DNA from: Acidovorax sp. 210-6 | GTDB lineage: Bacteria; Pseudomonadota; Gammaproteobacteria; Burkholderiales; Burkholderiaceae_C | Direction of reading: 5' to 3' | Assembly (NCBI RefSeq): GCF_010020825.1 | Contig: NZ_JAACJE010000001.1 | Location: forward strand, 3,596,001 to 3,660,000 | DNA: 64,000 nt | Shown: positions 33,139 to 40,552 of the stretch, piece by piece | Position numbering within the stretch: position 1 is the first letter of the stretch | Layout of the letters: the number at the start of each line of letters is the position of its first letter | Position numbers and translations under genes: made by a program | Notes under the pieces: generated by a model | Told to the model about the DNA's origin: nothing | What the model saw: the letters and a program-made list of their open reading frames with translations, nothing else | Databases searched by the model: none

Positions 33139-33557
33139 GTTGGGCTCCTCAGCATGTCCAGGAATTCAGCAGGGGTCACCGGGCTGATCCCCAGTGATGT
33201 GATGCGCGCAAAATCGCGCACGTTGTGGGTCACCAGGTAGCGGCTGCCCGAGGCCACGGCGCATTCCAGCACCATATCGTCATCGGGGTCGCGCAGAAAG
33301 GGGCGCCACAGGTAGTGCACATCCTGCAGATGGGCAATGGACGCCAGATAGCGCAGGTAGGCCAGGGCGTCCTGCGGCTGCAGTCCTGGGGGCAGGTGCT
33401 CTGGCCGTGTGAGCACCGCCTGCCACTCGGTGTACAGCGCCACGCTCAGCGCAAACTCAAAGCGCGGGTGAGGCAGACTGCCGACCAAGGCAAAGCTGGC
33501 CCCCTGGCGCGACCGCGCCGCTGCCACCAACACCGAGGTGTCCAGAACGATTCGCAT
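33135..33557 (-). CDS. PIN-domain toxin (COG1569 type) (2)
   Basis: About 140 residues: VLDTSVLVAAARSRQGASFA with the first Asp, FLRDPDDDMVLECAVASGSR with the acidic cluster, YLVTHNVRDF, and the end SPVTPAEFLDML. Start MRIVLDTS chosen; the upstream in-frame ATG would add residues outside the PIN fold. TGGTT and AACCA form an imperfect palindrome just before the ATG. It precedes its antitoxin gene, as in the first module. Confidence 0.8.
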   Translation of the reverse strand: MRIVLDTSVLVAAARSRQGASFALVGSLPHPRFEFALSVALYTEWQAVLTRPEHLPPGLQPQDALAYLRYLASIAHLQDVHYLWRPFLRDPDDDMVLECAVASGSRYLVTHNVRDFARITSLGISPVTPAEFLDMLRSPT

Positions 33558-33646
33558 GGTTGCACCAGTATAACCACATTGACCGCACAAAACCCATGGG
33601 GGCGGCATAAACTACAGGCTTTTGCGCTTTGCACCGCAGCACCCGA

Positions 33647-34453
33647 ATGCCCACCCCCACCCGCCCGCGCACCGTTCTGGTCACCGGCGCTGCCAAGCGC
33701 CTGGGCCGCGCCATTGCCCTGACGCTGGCCGAAGGCGGCTGGCAGGTGGCGGTGCACTACCGCAGCGCGGAACAGGATGCTATCGAAACAGTAGCTGCTT
33801 GCGCCCGTATTTCGGGCGTTAGTGGCCATTTTGATGCTGATTTTTCAGACGAAGCTGCCGTGCGCACCCTGTTGCCGCGCGTGGTGGCGCACTTTGGTGC
33901 GGTGGATGCGGTGGTCAACAGCGCCTCGCTGTTCGAGCACGACGACCCCGCCACCTTTGGCTACGCCCGCCTGCAGCAGCACCTGGCCAGCAACACGGCG
34001 GCGCCGATTGTGCTGGCGCAGGCCCTGCACGCGCACCTGAACGAACGCGCTGCCCAGGGCGAGGCCGATGCCCAGGGCGCGGTGGTCAATCTGCTGGACC
34101 AGAAGCTCTGGAACCAGAACCCCGATTTTTTGAGCTACACGCTCTCCAAGGCCGCCCTGGAAGCCGCGGGCACCATGCTGGCGATGGCGCTGGCGCCGCG
34201 CGTGCGCGTGGTGGGCGTGGCGCCGGGGCTCACGCTCACCAGCCACTACCTCAGCGAGGAGCAGTTTCAGCGCCTGCACGCGCTCAGCCCGCTGGGGCGC
34301 TCGTCCACCGCGCAGGACGTGGCCCAGGCCGTGCGCTTTGCGCTGGAAAACCGCGCGCTCACCGGCACCACGCTGCTGGTCGATGGCGGCCAGCACCTGA
34401 TGCGCTTCGAGCGCGACTTTTCCCTCATGCAAGACACCCCCACCCCGCCATGA
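33647..34453 (+). CDS. FolM-like SDR (dihydropteridine reductase type)
   Basis: A 268-residue short-chain dehydrogenase. The cofactor motif TGAAKRLGRAIALTLAEGG is the pteridine-reductase form, and YTLSKAALE gives the YxxxK catalytic pair, with VAPGLTLTSHYLSEEQF after it. It overlaps folB by four bases. That pairing suggests reduction of dihydromonapterin or dihydrofolate (FolM role), which might also supply pterin for phhA, though this is inference. A family C palindrome lies in-frame in the loop after the second strand (TVAACARISGVSGHFD). Confidence 0.82.
   Translation: MPTPTRPRTVLVTGAAKRLGRAIALTLAEGGWQVAVHYRSAEQDAIETVAACARISGVSGHFDADFSDEAAVRTLLPRVVAHFGAVDAVVNSASLFEHDDPATFGYARLQQHLASNTAAPIVLAQALHAHLNERAAQGEADAQGAVVNLLDQKLWNQNPDFLSYTLSKAALEAAGTMLAMALAPRVRVVGVAPGLTLTSHYLSEEQFQRLHALSPLGRSSTAQDVAQAVRFALENRALTGTTLLVDGGQHLMRFERDFSLMQDTPTPP
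33791..33833 (+). repeat. family C palindrome in-frame within the folM-like gene
   Basis: GTAGCTGCTTGCGC, 11 nt, GCGTTAGTGGCCATTTTG. The hairpin arms GCGCCCG and CGGGCG are intact. Encodes VAACARISGVSGHFD in the common frame. Confidence 0.75.
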
Positions 34454-34821
34454 AACCCACCACCGGCCTGCAGACCCTGACCCTGACCGGGCTGCGCTTT
34501 GACGCCAACCTGGGCATCCTGGCGCACGAGAAGAGCTCCCCCCAACCCATCCAGGTCGATGCCGAACTGAGCCTGGGCGCACAGCCCCTGGAGCCGCACG
34601 ACGACGACATCGCCCATGTGCTGGACTACCGCAAGGTGCGCCAGATCATCATCGACGAATGCACGGCCGAACATGTGAACCTGCTGGAGACGCTGATCGG
34701 CAAGCTCGCGCACCGGCTGCTGCAACTGCCTGGCGTACAGGGCGTGCGCGTCAAAATCGCCAAACTCGAAATCTTTGACGACTGCGAAGTCGCCATCCGC
34801 ATGGAAGCCGGGCAGTGGTGA
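34450..34821 (+). CDS. folB: dihydroneopterin aldolase
   Basis: A 123-residue tunnelling-fold enzyme of folate synthesis that splits dihydroneopterin to hydroxymethyl-dihydropterin and glycolaldehyde. GLRFDANLGILAHEKSSPQP carries the family N-terminal motif with the substrate region, VLDYRKVRQIIIDEC and HVNLLETLIGKLAHRLL the catalytic helix region, and VRVKIAKLEIFDDCEVAIRM the last strands. Overlaps the SDR gene by four bases. A family A element begins at its stop codon. Confidence 0.9.
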   Translation: MKPTTGLQTLTLTGLRFDANLGILAHEKSSPQPIQVDAELSLGAQPLEPHDDDIAHVLDYRKVRQIIIDECTAEHVNLLETLIGKLAHRLLQLPGVQGVRVKIAKLEIFDDCEVAIRMEAGQW

Positions 34822-35088
34822 GAACCTGTTCACGATCTTTTCATGGGGTACGTTGCCCCGCAAAAGCAGTGGGTGCAAGGCGCAAACCGCAGCCGGGCTG
34901 GTGGCCCGGCGAGGATTTGCAACGCCGCAGACGCTGCTTTTGCGGGGCAACCCTTCGGGCAAGGCAGCAAACCGCCACGCTCGTTGTTGCCCGCCTTGCC
35001 CAGGCCGCCAGCATGGGCTGCGGCAGACGCCTAGATCGTGACGGTTTGCTGCCTTGCGTACCCCATGAAAAGATCGTAAACAGGTTCT
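34821..35088 (+). repeat. family A structured palindromic element, 268 bp
   Basis: The outer stem 34821-34852 pairs with 35057-35088 (31 of 32). Arm one is 34853-34869 with 34934-34950 (17/17), the mini-hairpin CCCTTCGGG is 34951-34959, and arm two is 34960-34974 with 35042-35056 (15/15). All four stems are contiguous. Arm one encloses GGCGCAAACCGCAGCC, a GCCGGGC/GCCCGGC hairpin and TTTGCAACGCCG. Arm two holds GTTGTTGC and CGCCTAG. It starts at the folB stop and ends 13 nt before ttcA, in the same orientation as both. Stem sequences differ from 5335-5602, but length and fold are the same. Confidence 0.88.
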
Positions 35089-35101
35089 ACACAGCAACAC
35101 A

Positions 35102-36049
35102 ATGAACACCTGGACCCCCGACACCGACACCCCCGCCGCCGACGCACCGCAGGCTGGCGCCGCGCCCCACAGCTTCAAGATCGAGCGCGAGGCGCACAAG
35201 CTCGAAAAGCGCCTGTGCCGCGAGGTGGGCAAGGCCATCGTGCAGTACAACATGATCGAGGAAGGCGACAAGGTCATGGTCTGCATGTCGGGCGGCAAGG
35301 ACAGCTATGCGCTGCTGGACATCCTGCTCAAGCTGCAAAAGCGTGCGCCCATCCATTTCGACCTTGTGGCCGTGAACCTGGACCAGAAGCAGCCCGGTTT
35401 CCCCGAGCATGTGCTGCCCGACTACCTGACCAGCGTGGGCGTGCCCTTCCACATCGAGAACGAGGACACCTACAGCATCGTCAAGCGCCTCATCCCCGAG
35501 GGCAAGACCACCTGCAGCCTGTGCTCGCGCCTGCGCCGCGGCATTCTGTACCGCGTGGCCGACGAACTGGGCGCCACCAAGATCGCCCTGGGCCACCACC
35601 GCGACGACATGCTGGCCACGCTGCTGCTCAACATGTTTTTTGGCGGCAAGCTCAAGAGCATGCCCCCGAAGCTGGTGAGCGACGACGGCCGCCACGTGGT
35701 GATCCGCCCCCTGGCCTTTGTGGCCGAGAAGGACACCACCCAGTGGGCCAAGGTGCGCCAGTTCCCCATCATCCCCTGCAACCTGTGCGGCAGCCAGGAG
35801 AACCTGCAGCGCAAGCAGGTGAGCGAAATGCTGCGCGAGTGGCAGAAAAAATACCCCGGCCGCGTGGAAAACATGGCCAACGCCCTGCAAAACGTGGTGC
35901 CCAGCCATTTGCTGGACGGCGCGCTGTACGATTTTGTGAACGCGCGTGCCACCGGCGTTGCCAGCGAGGACGGCGACAAGGCCTTTGACGAAGAAGAGTT
36001 CCCTGCGCCGCCCCCGCTGCCCGGCATGCAGGTGGTTCGCATAGGCTGA
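35102..36049 (+). CDS. ttcA: tRNA 2-thiocytidine synthetase TtcA
   Basis: A 315-residue iron-sulfur ATP-pyrophosphatase that thiolates C32 of some tRNAs. The PP-loop [12 protein letters not shown] and the two CxxC pairs in [12 protein letters not shown] and [13 protein letters not shown] are present, with [21 protein letters not shown] between. The N-terminal [15 protein letters not shown] is typical. Its mRNA leader would start with, or follow, the family A element 13 nt upstream, and no clear ribosome binding site is seen between. Confidence 0.93.
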   Translation: MNTWTPDTDTPAADAPQAGAAPHSFKIEREAHKLEKRLCREVGKAIVQYNMIEEGDKVMVCMSGGKDSYALLDILLKLQKRAPIHFDLVAVNLDQKQPGFPEHVLPDYLTSVGVPFHIENEDTYSIVKRLIPEGKTTCSLCSRLRRGILYRVADELGATKIALGHHRDDMLATLLLNMFFGGKLKSMPPKLVSDDGRHVVIRPLAFVAEKDTTQWAKVRQFPIIPCNLCGSQENLQRKQVSEMLREWQKKYPGRVENMANALQNVVPSHLLDGALYDFVNARATGVASEDGDKAFDEEEFPAPPPLPGMQVVRIG

Positions 36050-36093
36050 ACAAGGCCCGCCCGCCGACCGGCCACACCCCCAAGGAGGACAGC

Positions 36094-36699
36094 ATGCTTT
36101 CCCGCCGCTCTCTCGGTCTCGCACTGCTGGGCACCGCGCTGGTCGCAGGCTGCTCCACCACCCGCGTGGTGGACAGCCAGGTGCAAAGCTGGTCCACCCT
36201 CACCACCCCGTCTGCGCCGCCCACCTACCGGCTCGACAAGCTCCCCTCACAACAGGCGGCGGCCCAGGCCTTTGCCCCCATCGAGGCGCTGGCCCATGCC
36301 GCGCTGCAACGCGCCGGGCTGCAGCGCGACGACGCACAGCCCCGCCTGATTGCCGAAGTGGGCGTGCGCTCGGGCCAGGCCCTGCCCGACTGGCCGCACT
36401 ACCCGCCCGCCTGGTGGGGCTGGGGCCCTGGCCGTGGCTGGCGGCCCGGCATGCGCGCGGGCGCCATGCTGCGCGAGATGCCCCCCACCCTGCACCGACG
36501 CGAAGTGAGCGTGGAATTGCGCGACGCGCGCACGCAGCAGGTGGTGTACGAGACCTCGGCCCTGTTCGAGGACGTGTGGACCGACGACCCCGCCGTGTTT
36601 GGCGTGCTGTTCGACGCCGCGCTCAGCGGCTTCCCGCAACCGCCCCAGGGCCCGCGCCAGGTGCGCCTGCCCCTGGCCCCCACCGGCGCCCCGCGTTGA
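36094..36699 (+). CDS. DUF4136 lipoprotein
   Basis: A 201-residue lipoprotein: signal with lipobox LVAGC (Cys at residue 22), then a DUF4136-type domain. VDSQVQSWSTL and YRLDKLPSQQA begin it, and a Trp/Gly/Pro-rich stretch follows (YPPAWWGWGPGRGWRPGMRA). The end REVSVELRDARTQQVVYETS is the conserved strand pair. AAGGAG precedes the ATG. The product should sit in the outer membrane facing the periplasm; function unknown. Confidence 0.85.
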   Translation: MLSRRSLGLALLGTALVAGCSTTRVVDSQVQSWSTLTTPSAPPTYRLDKLPSQQAAAQAFAPIEALAHAALQRAGLQRDDAQPRLIAEVGVRSGQALPDWPHYPPAWWGWGPGRGWRPGMRAGAMLREMPPTLHRREVSVELRDARTQQVVYETSALFEDVWTDDPAVFGVLFDAALSGFPQPPQGPRQVRLPLAPTGAPR

Positions 36700-36707
36700 G
36701 CGTGCCG

Positions 36708-37346
36708 ATGCAGGCCACCCGCATCATTGCCGTGCGCCACGGCGAAACCGCCTGGAACGTGGACACGCGCATCCAGGGCCACCTGGACATCGCCCTCAAC
36801 GACACCGGCCGCTGGCAAGCACGCCAGGTGGCCCGTGCCCTGGCAGACGAGCCGCTCGCCGCCGTGTACACCAGCGACCTGCAGCGCGCCCACGCCACGG
36901 CCCAGGCCATCGCCCAGGCCAGCGGCGCCCCGTTGGTGGCTGAGCCCGGCCTGCGCGAGCGCAGCTTTGGCGAACTCGAAGGCCGCACCTTTGCCGAGAT
37001 CGAGGCCGAGCTGCCTGAACAGGCCCGGCGCTGGCGCCAGCGCGACCCGCACTTTGCGCCCACGGGCGGCGAAACCCTGGTGCAACTGCGCGAGCGCATA
37101 GCCGCCACCACACACCGGCTGGCGGCGCAGCACACGGAGCAGCTCATCGTGCTGGTGGCGCACGGCGGCGTGCTCGACATGCTCTACCGCCTGGCCACGG
37201 GCCTGGACCTGCAGGCACCGCGCACCTGGCTGGTGACGAACGCCTCCATCAACCGCCTGCTCTGGACGCCCCAAGGGCTGACCCTGGTGGGCTGGGCCGA
37301 CACACAGCACCTTGACACGGGCTCCCGCGATGAAACCGTCACCTGA
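36708..37346 (+). CDS. histidine phosphatase (GpmB/CobC-like)
   Basis: A 212-residue member of the histidine phosphatase superfamily. AVRHGETAWNVDTRIQGH holds the phospho-accepting His, SDLQRAHATAQAI and LRERSFGELEGRT are next, and VAHGGVLDMLYRL has the second His. The substrate is not evident (phosphoglycerate mutase-like or alpha-ribazole phosphatase-like). It begins 9 bp after the lipoprotein gene and overlaps the next gene by 17 nt, suggesting one operon. Confidence 0.88.
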   Translation: MQATRIIAVRHGETAWNVDTRIQGHLDIALNDTGRWQARQVARALADEPLAAVYTSDLQRAHATAQAIAQASGAPLVAEPGLRERSFGELEGRTFAEIEAELPEQARRWRQRDPHFAPTGGETLVQLRERIAATTHRLAAQHTEQLIVLVAHGGVLDMLYRLATGLDLQAPRTWLVTNASINRLLWTPQGLTLVGWADTQHLDTGSRDETVT

Positions 37347-38505
37347 CACCGCACTGCAACACCCACTGGTCGGCCAGCGCGTGGACCTGATCGACAGCCC
37401 CGCGCTGGTTGTCGATCTGGACGCGATGGAGCGCAACATCACCCGCATGGCCGACTTTGCCCGCAAGCACCAGGTGCAGTGGCGCCCCCACGCCAACGCC
37501 CACCGCAGCGCCGAGCTGGCCCTGCAAATGCAGCGCGCCGGTGCCGTGGGCGCCTGCGTGCAGAAGATTGCCGAGGCCGAGGTGCTGGCCGCAGGCGGCG
37601 TGCGCGACATCACCCTGACCAACCAGGTGGTCGCCTACCCCAAGCTGCTGCGTGTGGCACGCCTGGCCGCGCGCCTGCAGGCCCAGGGCGGGCGCCTGGC
37701 GCTGGCCGTGGACAGCCCCGAGGGCATCACCCGCCTGGCCGAGGCCATGGCCCAGGCCGCACCGCAGACGCGCATCGACGTGCTGGTGGAAATCGACGTG
37801 GGCCACTGGCGCTGCGGCGTACCGCCCGGCGAGCCCGCGCTGGCACTGGCCCAGGCCGTGGCGCGGCTCACACAGTTGCGCTTTGCCGGGCTGCAGGCCT
37901 TCCAGGGCCGGGCGCAGCACATGCGCAGCGCGGCCCAGCGCCGCAGCGTGGCCACGGCCTGCGTGCAGTCGGTGCGCGCCACCTGCGAGCGCATCCAGGC
38001 CGCCGGCCTGGGCGTGCCATTGGTGACCGGCGGCGGCACCGGCACGCTGGTGCACGAGGCCGCCAGCGGCGTCTATGGCGAACTGCAGGCGGGCACCTTC
38101 CTGTTCATGGATGCCGACTACGCACGCAACGAACGCGAGCCCGCCCAACCGGCTTTCGAGCATGCGCTGTACGTCAAGACACAGGTGATCTCGCGCCAGG
38201 GCGAGCGCGCCGTGTGCGACGCAGGCCACACCAGCCATGCCATCGACGCGGGCGTACCCTGGGTGGCCCACCTGCCCGAAGGCCAGGGCCTGGCCTACCA
38301 CAGCGCGGGCGACGAGCACGGCATCCTCACCGCCGAAACCGACGAAACCCCGCTGCCCACCATTGGCAGCATGCTGTGGCTGGTGCCCAGCCACTGCGAC
38401 CCTACGGTGAACCTGCACGACACGCTGATCGGCGTGCGCGGTGGGCTGGTGCGCGGCGTGGTGGAACGCATCATCGCGGTCGATGCGCGCGGCGCGCTGA
38501 GCTGA
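37330..38505 (+). CDS. D-threonine aldolase/DSD1-like protein lacking the PLP lysine
   Basis: A 391-residue fold-type III protein of the D-threonine aldolase/D-serine dehydratase family: IDSPALVVDLDAMERNI at the start, an alanine-racemase-like barrel, and a C-terminal domain with the metal pair in LVPSHCDPTVNLHD and AGHTSHAID. In the family the PLP Schiff-base Lys is in RPHxKxHK. Here the segment reads WRPHANAHRSAEL, with Asn and Arg at the Lys positions. The phosphate loop TGGGTGTLVHEA is kept. It may be an inactive or altered enzyme. It overlaps the phosphatase gene by 17 nt. Confidence 0.82.
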   Translation: MKPSPDTALQHPLVGQRVDLIDSPALVVDLDAMERNITRMADFARKHQVQWRPHANAHRSAELALQMQRAGAVGACVQKIAEAEVLAAGGVRDITLTNQVVAYPKLLRVARLAARLQAQGGRLALAVDSPEGITRLAEAMAQAAPQTRIDVLVEIDVGHWRCGVPPGEPALALAQAVARLTQLRFAGLQAFQGRAQHMRSAAQRRSVATACVQSVRATCERIQAAGLGVPLVTGGGTGTLVHEAASGVYGELQAGTFLFMDADYARNEREPAQPAFEHALYVKTQVISRQGERAVCDAGHTSHAIDAGVPWVAHLPEGQGLAYHSAGDEHGILTAETDETPLPTIGSMLWLVPSHCDPTVNLHDTLIGVRGGLVRGVVERIIAVDARGALS

Positions 38506-38517
38506 CCCCCGTTGCCC

Positions 38518-39234
38518 ATGACCATGTCCCATCCCTCGCTCCACCCCCAACACCGCACCCTGCTGACGCTGATGGTGCTGTGCGCAGCACTGGCCACCAT
38601 CACCAGCGAGGCCGGTCTGCTGCACTGGCATTGGCTGTTCAAGCCGCTGACCATGGTGATTGCTATTGTTTTAGTAGCTACCAGCGCTTATCCCATAATT
38701 GCTAGGGGCCAATTTGATTCAAAATCCTGGTGGCTGCTCGGCGCGGCGCTGGTGGGCTCGCTGGCGGGCGACGCCTTCCTCATGGTCGAGGGCTTCTTCA
38801 TCCCAGGACTAGTGAGCTTTCTGCTGGCACACATCGCCTACATCGTGCTGTTCCGCCAGGGCGTGGCCTGGCTGCCCCGGCCTGGCGCCTTGGCCGCCAC
38901 GCTGAGCGTGGGCGGCGCCATGTATGCCTATCTGTGGCAAGGCGGGCTGCCCGCCGAACTGCGCATTCCGGTGGCGGTGTATGTCACCGCGATCGCGCTC
39001 ATGGCGGCGCAGGCCCTGGGCCGCGCCAGCGTGCTGGGCGACCGCGCGGCGCGCCAGGTGGCGCTGGGCGCGTGCTTTTTCATGCTCAGCGATTCGCTGC
39101 TGGCCACCAACCGCTTTGTGCAGCCGCTGCCGCTGGCGCAGGCGGGCGTGCTGGCCACCTACTACGCGGCGCAGGCCTTCATCGTGCACGGCATGGTGGC
39201 TGGCCTACGCAGACCACAGCATGCTTCCGTTTGA
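38518..39234 (+). CDS. YhhN-family membrane protein
   Basis: A 238-residue protein with about eight membrane helices and the YhhN signatures FKPLTMVIAIVLVA and SLAGDAFLMVEGFFIPGLVSF. Eukaryotic relatives (TMEM86) are lysoplasmalogenases; the bacterial role is unproven. The second helix and following loop are built partly from a family C palindrome (LVATSAYPIIARGQFD). Two ATG codons (38518, 38524) could start it. The frame begins about 12 bp after the upstream stop. Confidence 0.8.
   Translation: MTMSHPSLHPQHRTLLTLMVLCAALATITSEAGLLHWHWLFKPLTMVIAIVLVATSAYPIIARGQFDSKSWWLLGAALVGSLAGDAFLMVEGFFIPGLVSFLLAHIAYIVLFRQGVAWLPRPGALAATLSVGGAMYAYLWQGGLPAELRIPVAVYVTAIALMAAQALGRASVLGDRAARQVALGACFFMLSDSLLATNRFVQPLPLAQAGVLATYYAAQAFIVHGMVAGLRRPQHASV
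38674..38716 (+). repeat. family C palindrome in-frame within the yhhN gene
   Basis: GTAGCTACCAGCGC followed by TTATCCCATAATTGCTAGGG and GCCAATTTG. More diverged around the second arm than other copies but in the same reading frame. Confidence 0.6.
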
Positions 39235-39259
39235 CGTTACTACCGCAGAACGTTAATAT
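39231..39259 (+). promoter_or_regulatory. promoter-like hexamers before higBA
   Basis: TTGACG, 17 nt, TAATAT. The -10 box ends only 2 nt before the higB ATG, so if used the mRNA would start inside higB and favour higA expression. The hexamer ACGTTA occurs twice (39234 and 39250), a possible repressor site. Confidence 0.45.
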
Positions 39260-39261
39260 TC

Positions 39262-39543
39262 ATGGCAATCCAGTCCTTCAAGTGCAGTGAAACCGAAGCC
39301 CTGTTTGGCCTTGTTCGCGTGCGCCGCTGGGTGAACGTCGAAGCCCCTGCCCTCCGGAAATTGCGCATGCTTCATGCTGCGCACGCGCTGCAGGATCTGC
39401 GCATTCCCCCAGGGAACCGCTTGGAGCCACTTTTCGGTGACCGCGAAGGCCAACACAGTATTCGTATCAACGATCAGTGGCGCGTGTGCTTCGTGTGGAC
39501 CCCGGAAGGCCCGAAGGACGTTGAGATCGTCGATTACCACTGA
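39262..39543 (+). CDS. higB: HigB-type toxin
   Basis: A 93-residue RelE-fold protein of the HigB group: FKCSETEALFGLVRVRRWVN, LRMLHAAHALQDLRIPPGNR, EPLFGDREGQHSIRINDQWR and VCFVW with the final IVDYH, the family's C-terminal motif. It would cleave mRNA on the ribosome. The toxin gene precedes the antitoxin gene, the usual order for higBA. Confidence 0.88.
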   Translation: MAIQSFKCSETEALFGLVRVRRWVNVEAPALRKLRMLHAAHALQDLRIPPGNRLEPLFGDREGQHSIRINDQWRVCFVWTPEGPKDVEIVDYH

Positions 39544-39580
39544 AGTGAATCCAATGGGATGAAGCACAGGAGTGTGGACC

Positions 39581-39877
39581 ATGAGCAAGCAACTGACCCT
39601 GCCGACCCCCGGCGAAATCCTCGCCACCGAATTCCTGGAGCCCTTGGGGCTGACGCAGTACCGTCTTGCCAAGGAAATCCATGTGCCACAGACTCGCATT
39701 GCAGCCATCATCAAGGAGGGGCGCTCCATCTCTGCCGACACCGCTCTGCGTCTGGCGCGATTCTTCGGCACGTCTGTGGAGTTCTGGCTGAATCTTCAGA
39801 GTCAATACGACGCCGACATCGCGCGCGCCGCTCTCGGGCAAGAGCTCGAATCCATAGCGCCGTTTGCGATGGCTTGA
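39581..39877 (+). CDS. higA: HigA-type antitoxin
   Basis: A 98-residue helix-turn-helix antitoxin: PTPGEILATEFLEPLGLTQY, RLAKEIHVPQTRIAAIIKEG and ISADTALRLARFFGTSVEFW are the HigA/XRE motifs, then NLQSQYDADIAR. AGGAG lies 7 nt before the ATG at 39581; the gap to higB is 37 bp. It should neutralise HigB and repress the operon. Confidence 0.9.
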   Translation: MSKQLTLPTPGEILATEFLEPLGLTQYRLAKEIHVPQTRIAAIIKEGRSISADTALRLARFFGTSVEFWLNLQSQYDADIARAALGQELESIAPFAMA

Positions 39878-39898
39878 TCGATCCCTCATTTCGCACCC

Positions 39899-40552
39899 CT
39901 ATTCAGCGTCGGGCTGGCGCGCTGGGTGCGCGGCCTGGAAGGGCGCGAGGCCCTCGCAGTGTTCCGCGATGCGCCGCACCGTGGGGTACGGCGCCAGGTC
40001 CAGGCCGAAGCGGCGCGCGTTGAACACCTGGGGCACCAGGCAGCAGTCGGCCAGGGTGGGCGTGTCGCCATGGCAGCACAGGCCGGTCTGCGCGTCGCGC
40101 GCCAGCTGCGCCTCGATGGCTTCCAGGCCCAGCGCCATCCAGTGGTGTATCCAGGCGGTGCGCTGCGCGTCGGTGGCCTGCAAGGTGCCGGTGAGGTAGT
40201 TGAGCACGCGCAGGTTGTTCAGCGGGTGGATGTCGCAGGCCACGCTCAGGGCCAGCGCGCGCACGCGGGCGCGGCCCACGGCGCCCTGCGGCAGCAGCGC
40301 GGGCGCGGGGTGCGTCTCTTCCAGGTATTCGAGGAGGGCGAGCGACTGCGTGAGCGTGGCGCCCCCGTCCTGCAGCGCGGGCACGAGCGCGGCCGGGTTC
40401 ACGGCGCGGTAGGCGGCCTGGAGCTGCTCGCCGCCGCCGCGCAGCAGGTGCACGGGCACGCTGTCATACGCCAGCCCCTTGAGCGCGAGCGCGATGCGCA
40501 CGCGGTAGGCGGCCGAGCTGCGGAAGTAGGTGTAGAGCCGCAGCATGGTCAC
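39899..40552 (-). CDS. maiA: maleylacetoacetate isomerase
   Basis: A 217-residue zeta-class GST. YTYFRSSAAYRVRIALALKG has the SSxAYRVRIAL active-site signature, and NPAALVPALQDGGATLTQSL the cis-Pro loop. It isomerises maleylacetoacetate to fumarylacetoacetate (or maleylpyruvate in gentisate pathways). The GTG start overlaps the upstream stop as GTGA; an ATG two codons in (40546) is an alternative. Last gene of the VOC-fah-maiA run. Confidence 0.9.
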   Translation of the reverse strand: MTMLRLYTYFRSSAAYRVRIALALKGLAYDSVPVHLLRGGGEQLQAAYRAVNPAALVPALQDGGATLTQSLALLEYLEETHPAPALLPQGAVGRARVRALALSVACDIHPLNNLRVLNYLTGTLQATDAQRTAWIHHWMALGLEAIEAQLARDAQTGLCCHGDTPTLADCCLVPQVFNARRFGLDLAPYPTVRRIAEHCEGLAPFQAAHPARQPDAE

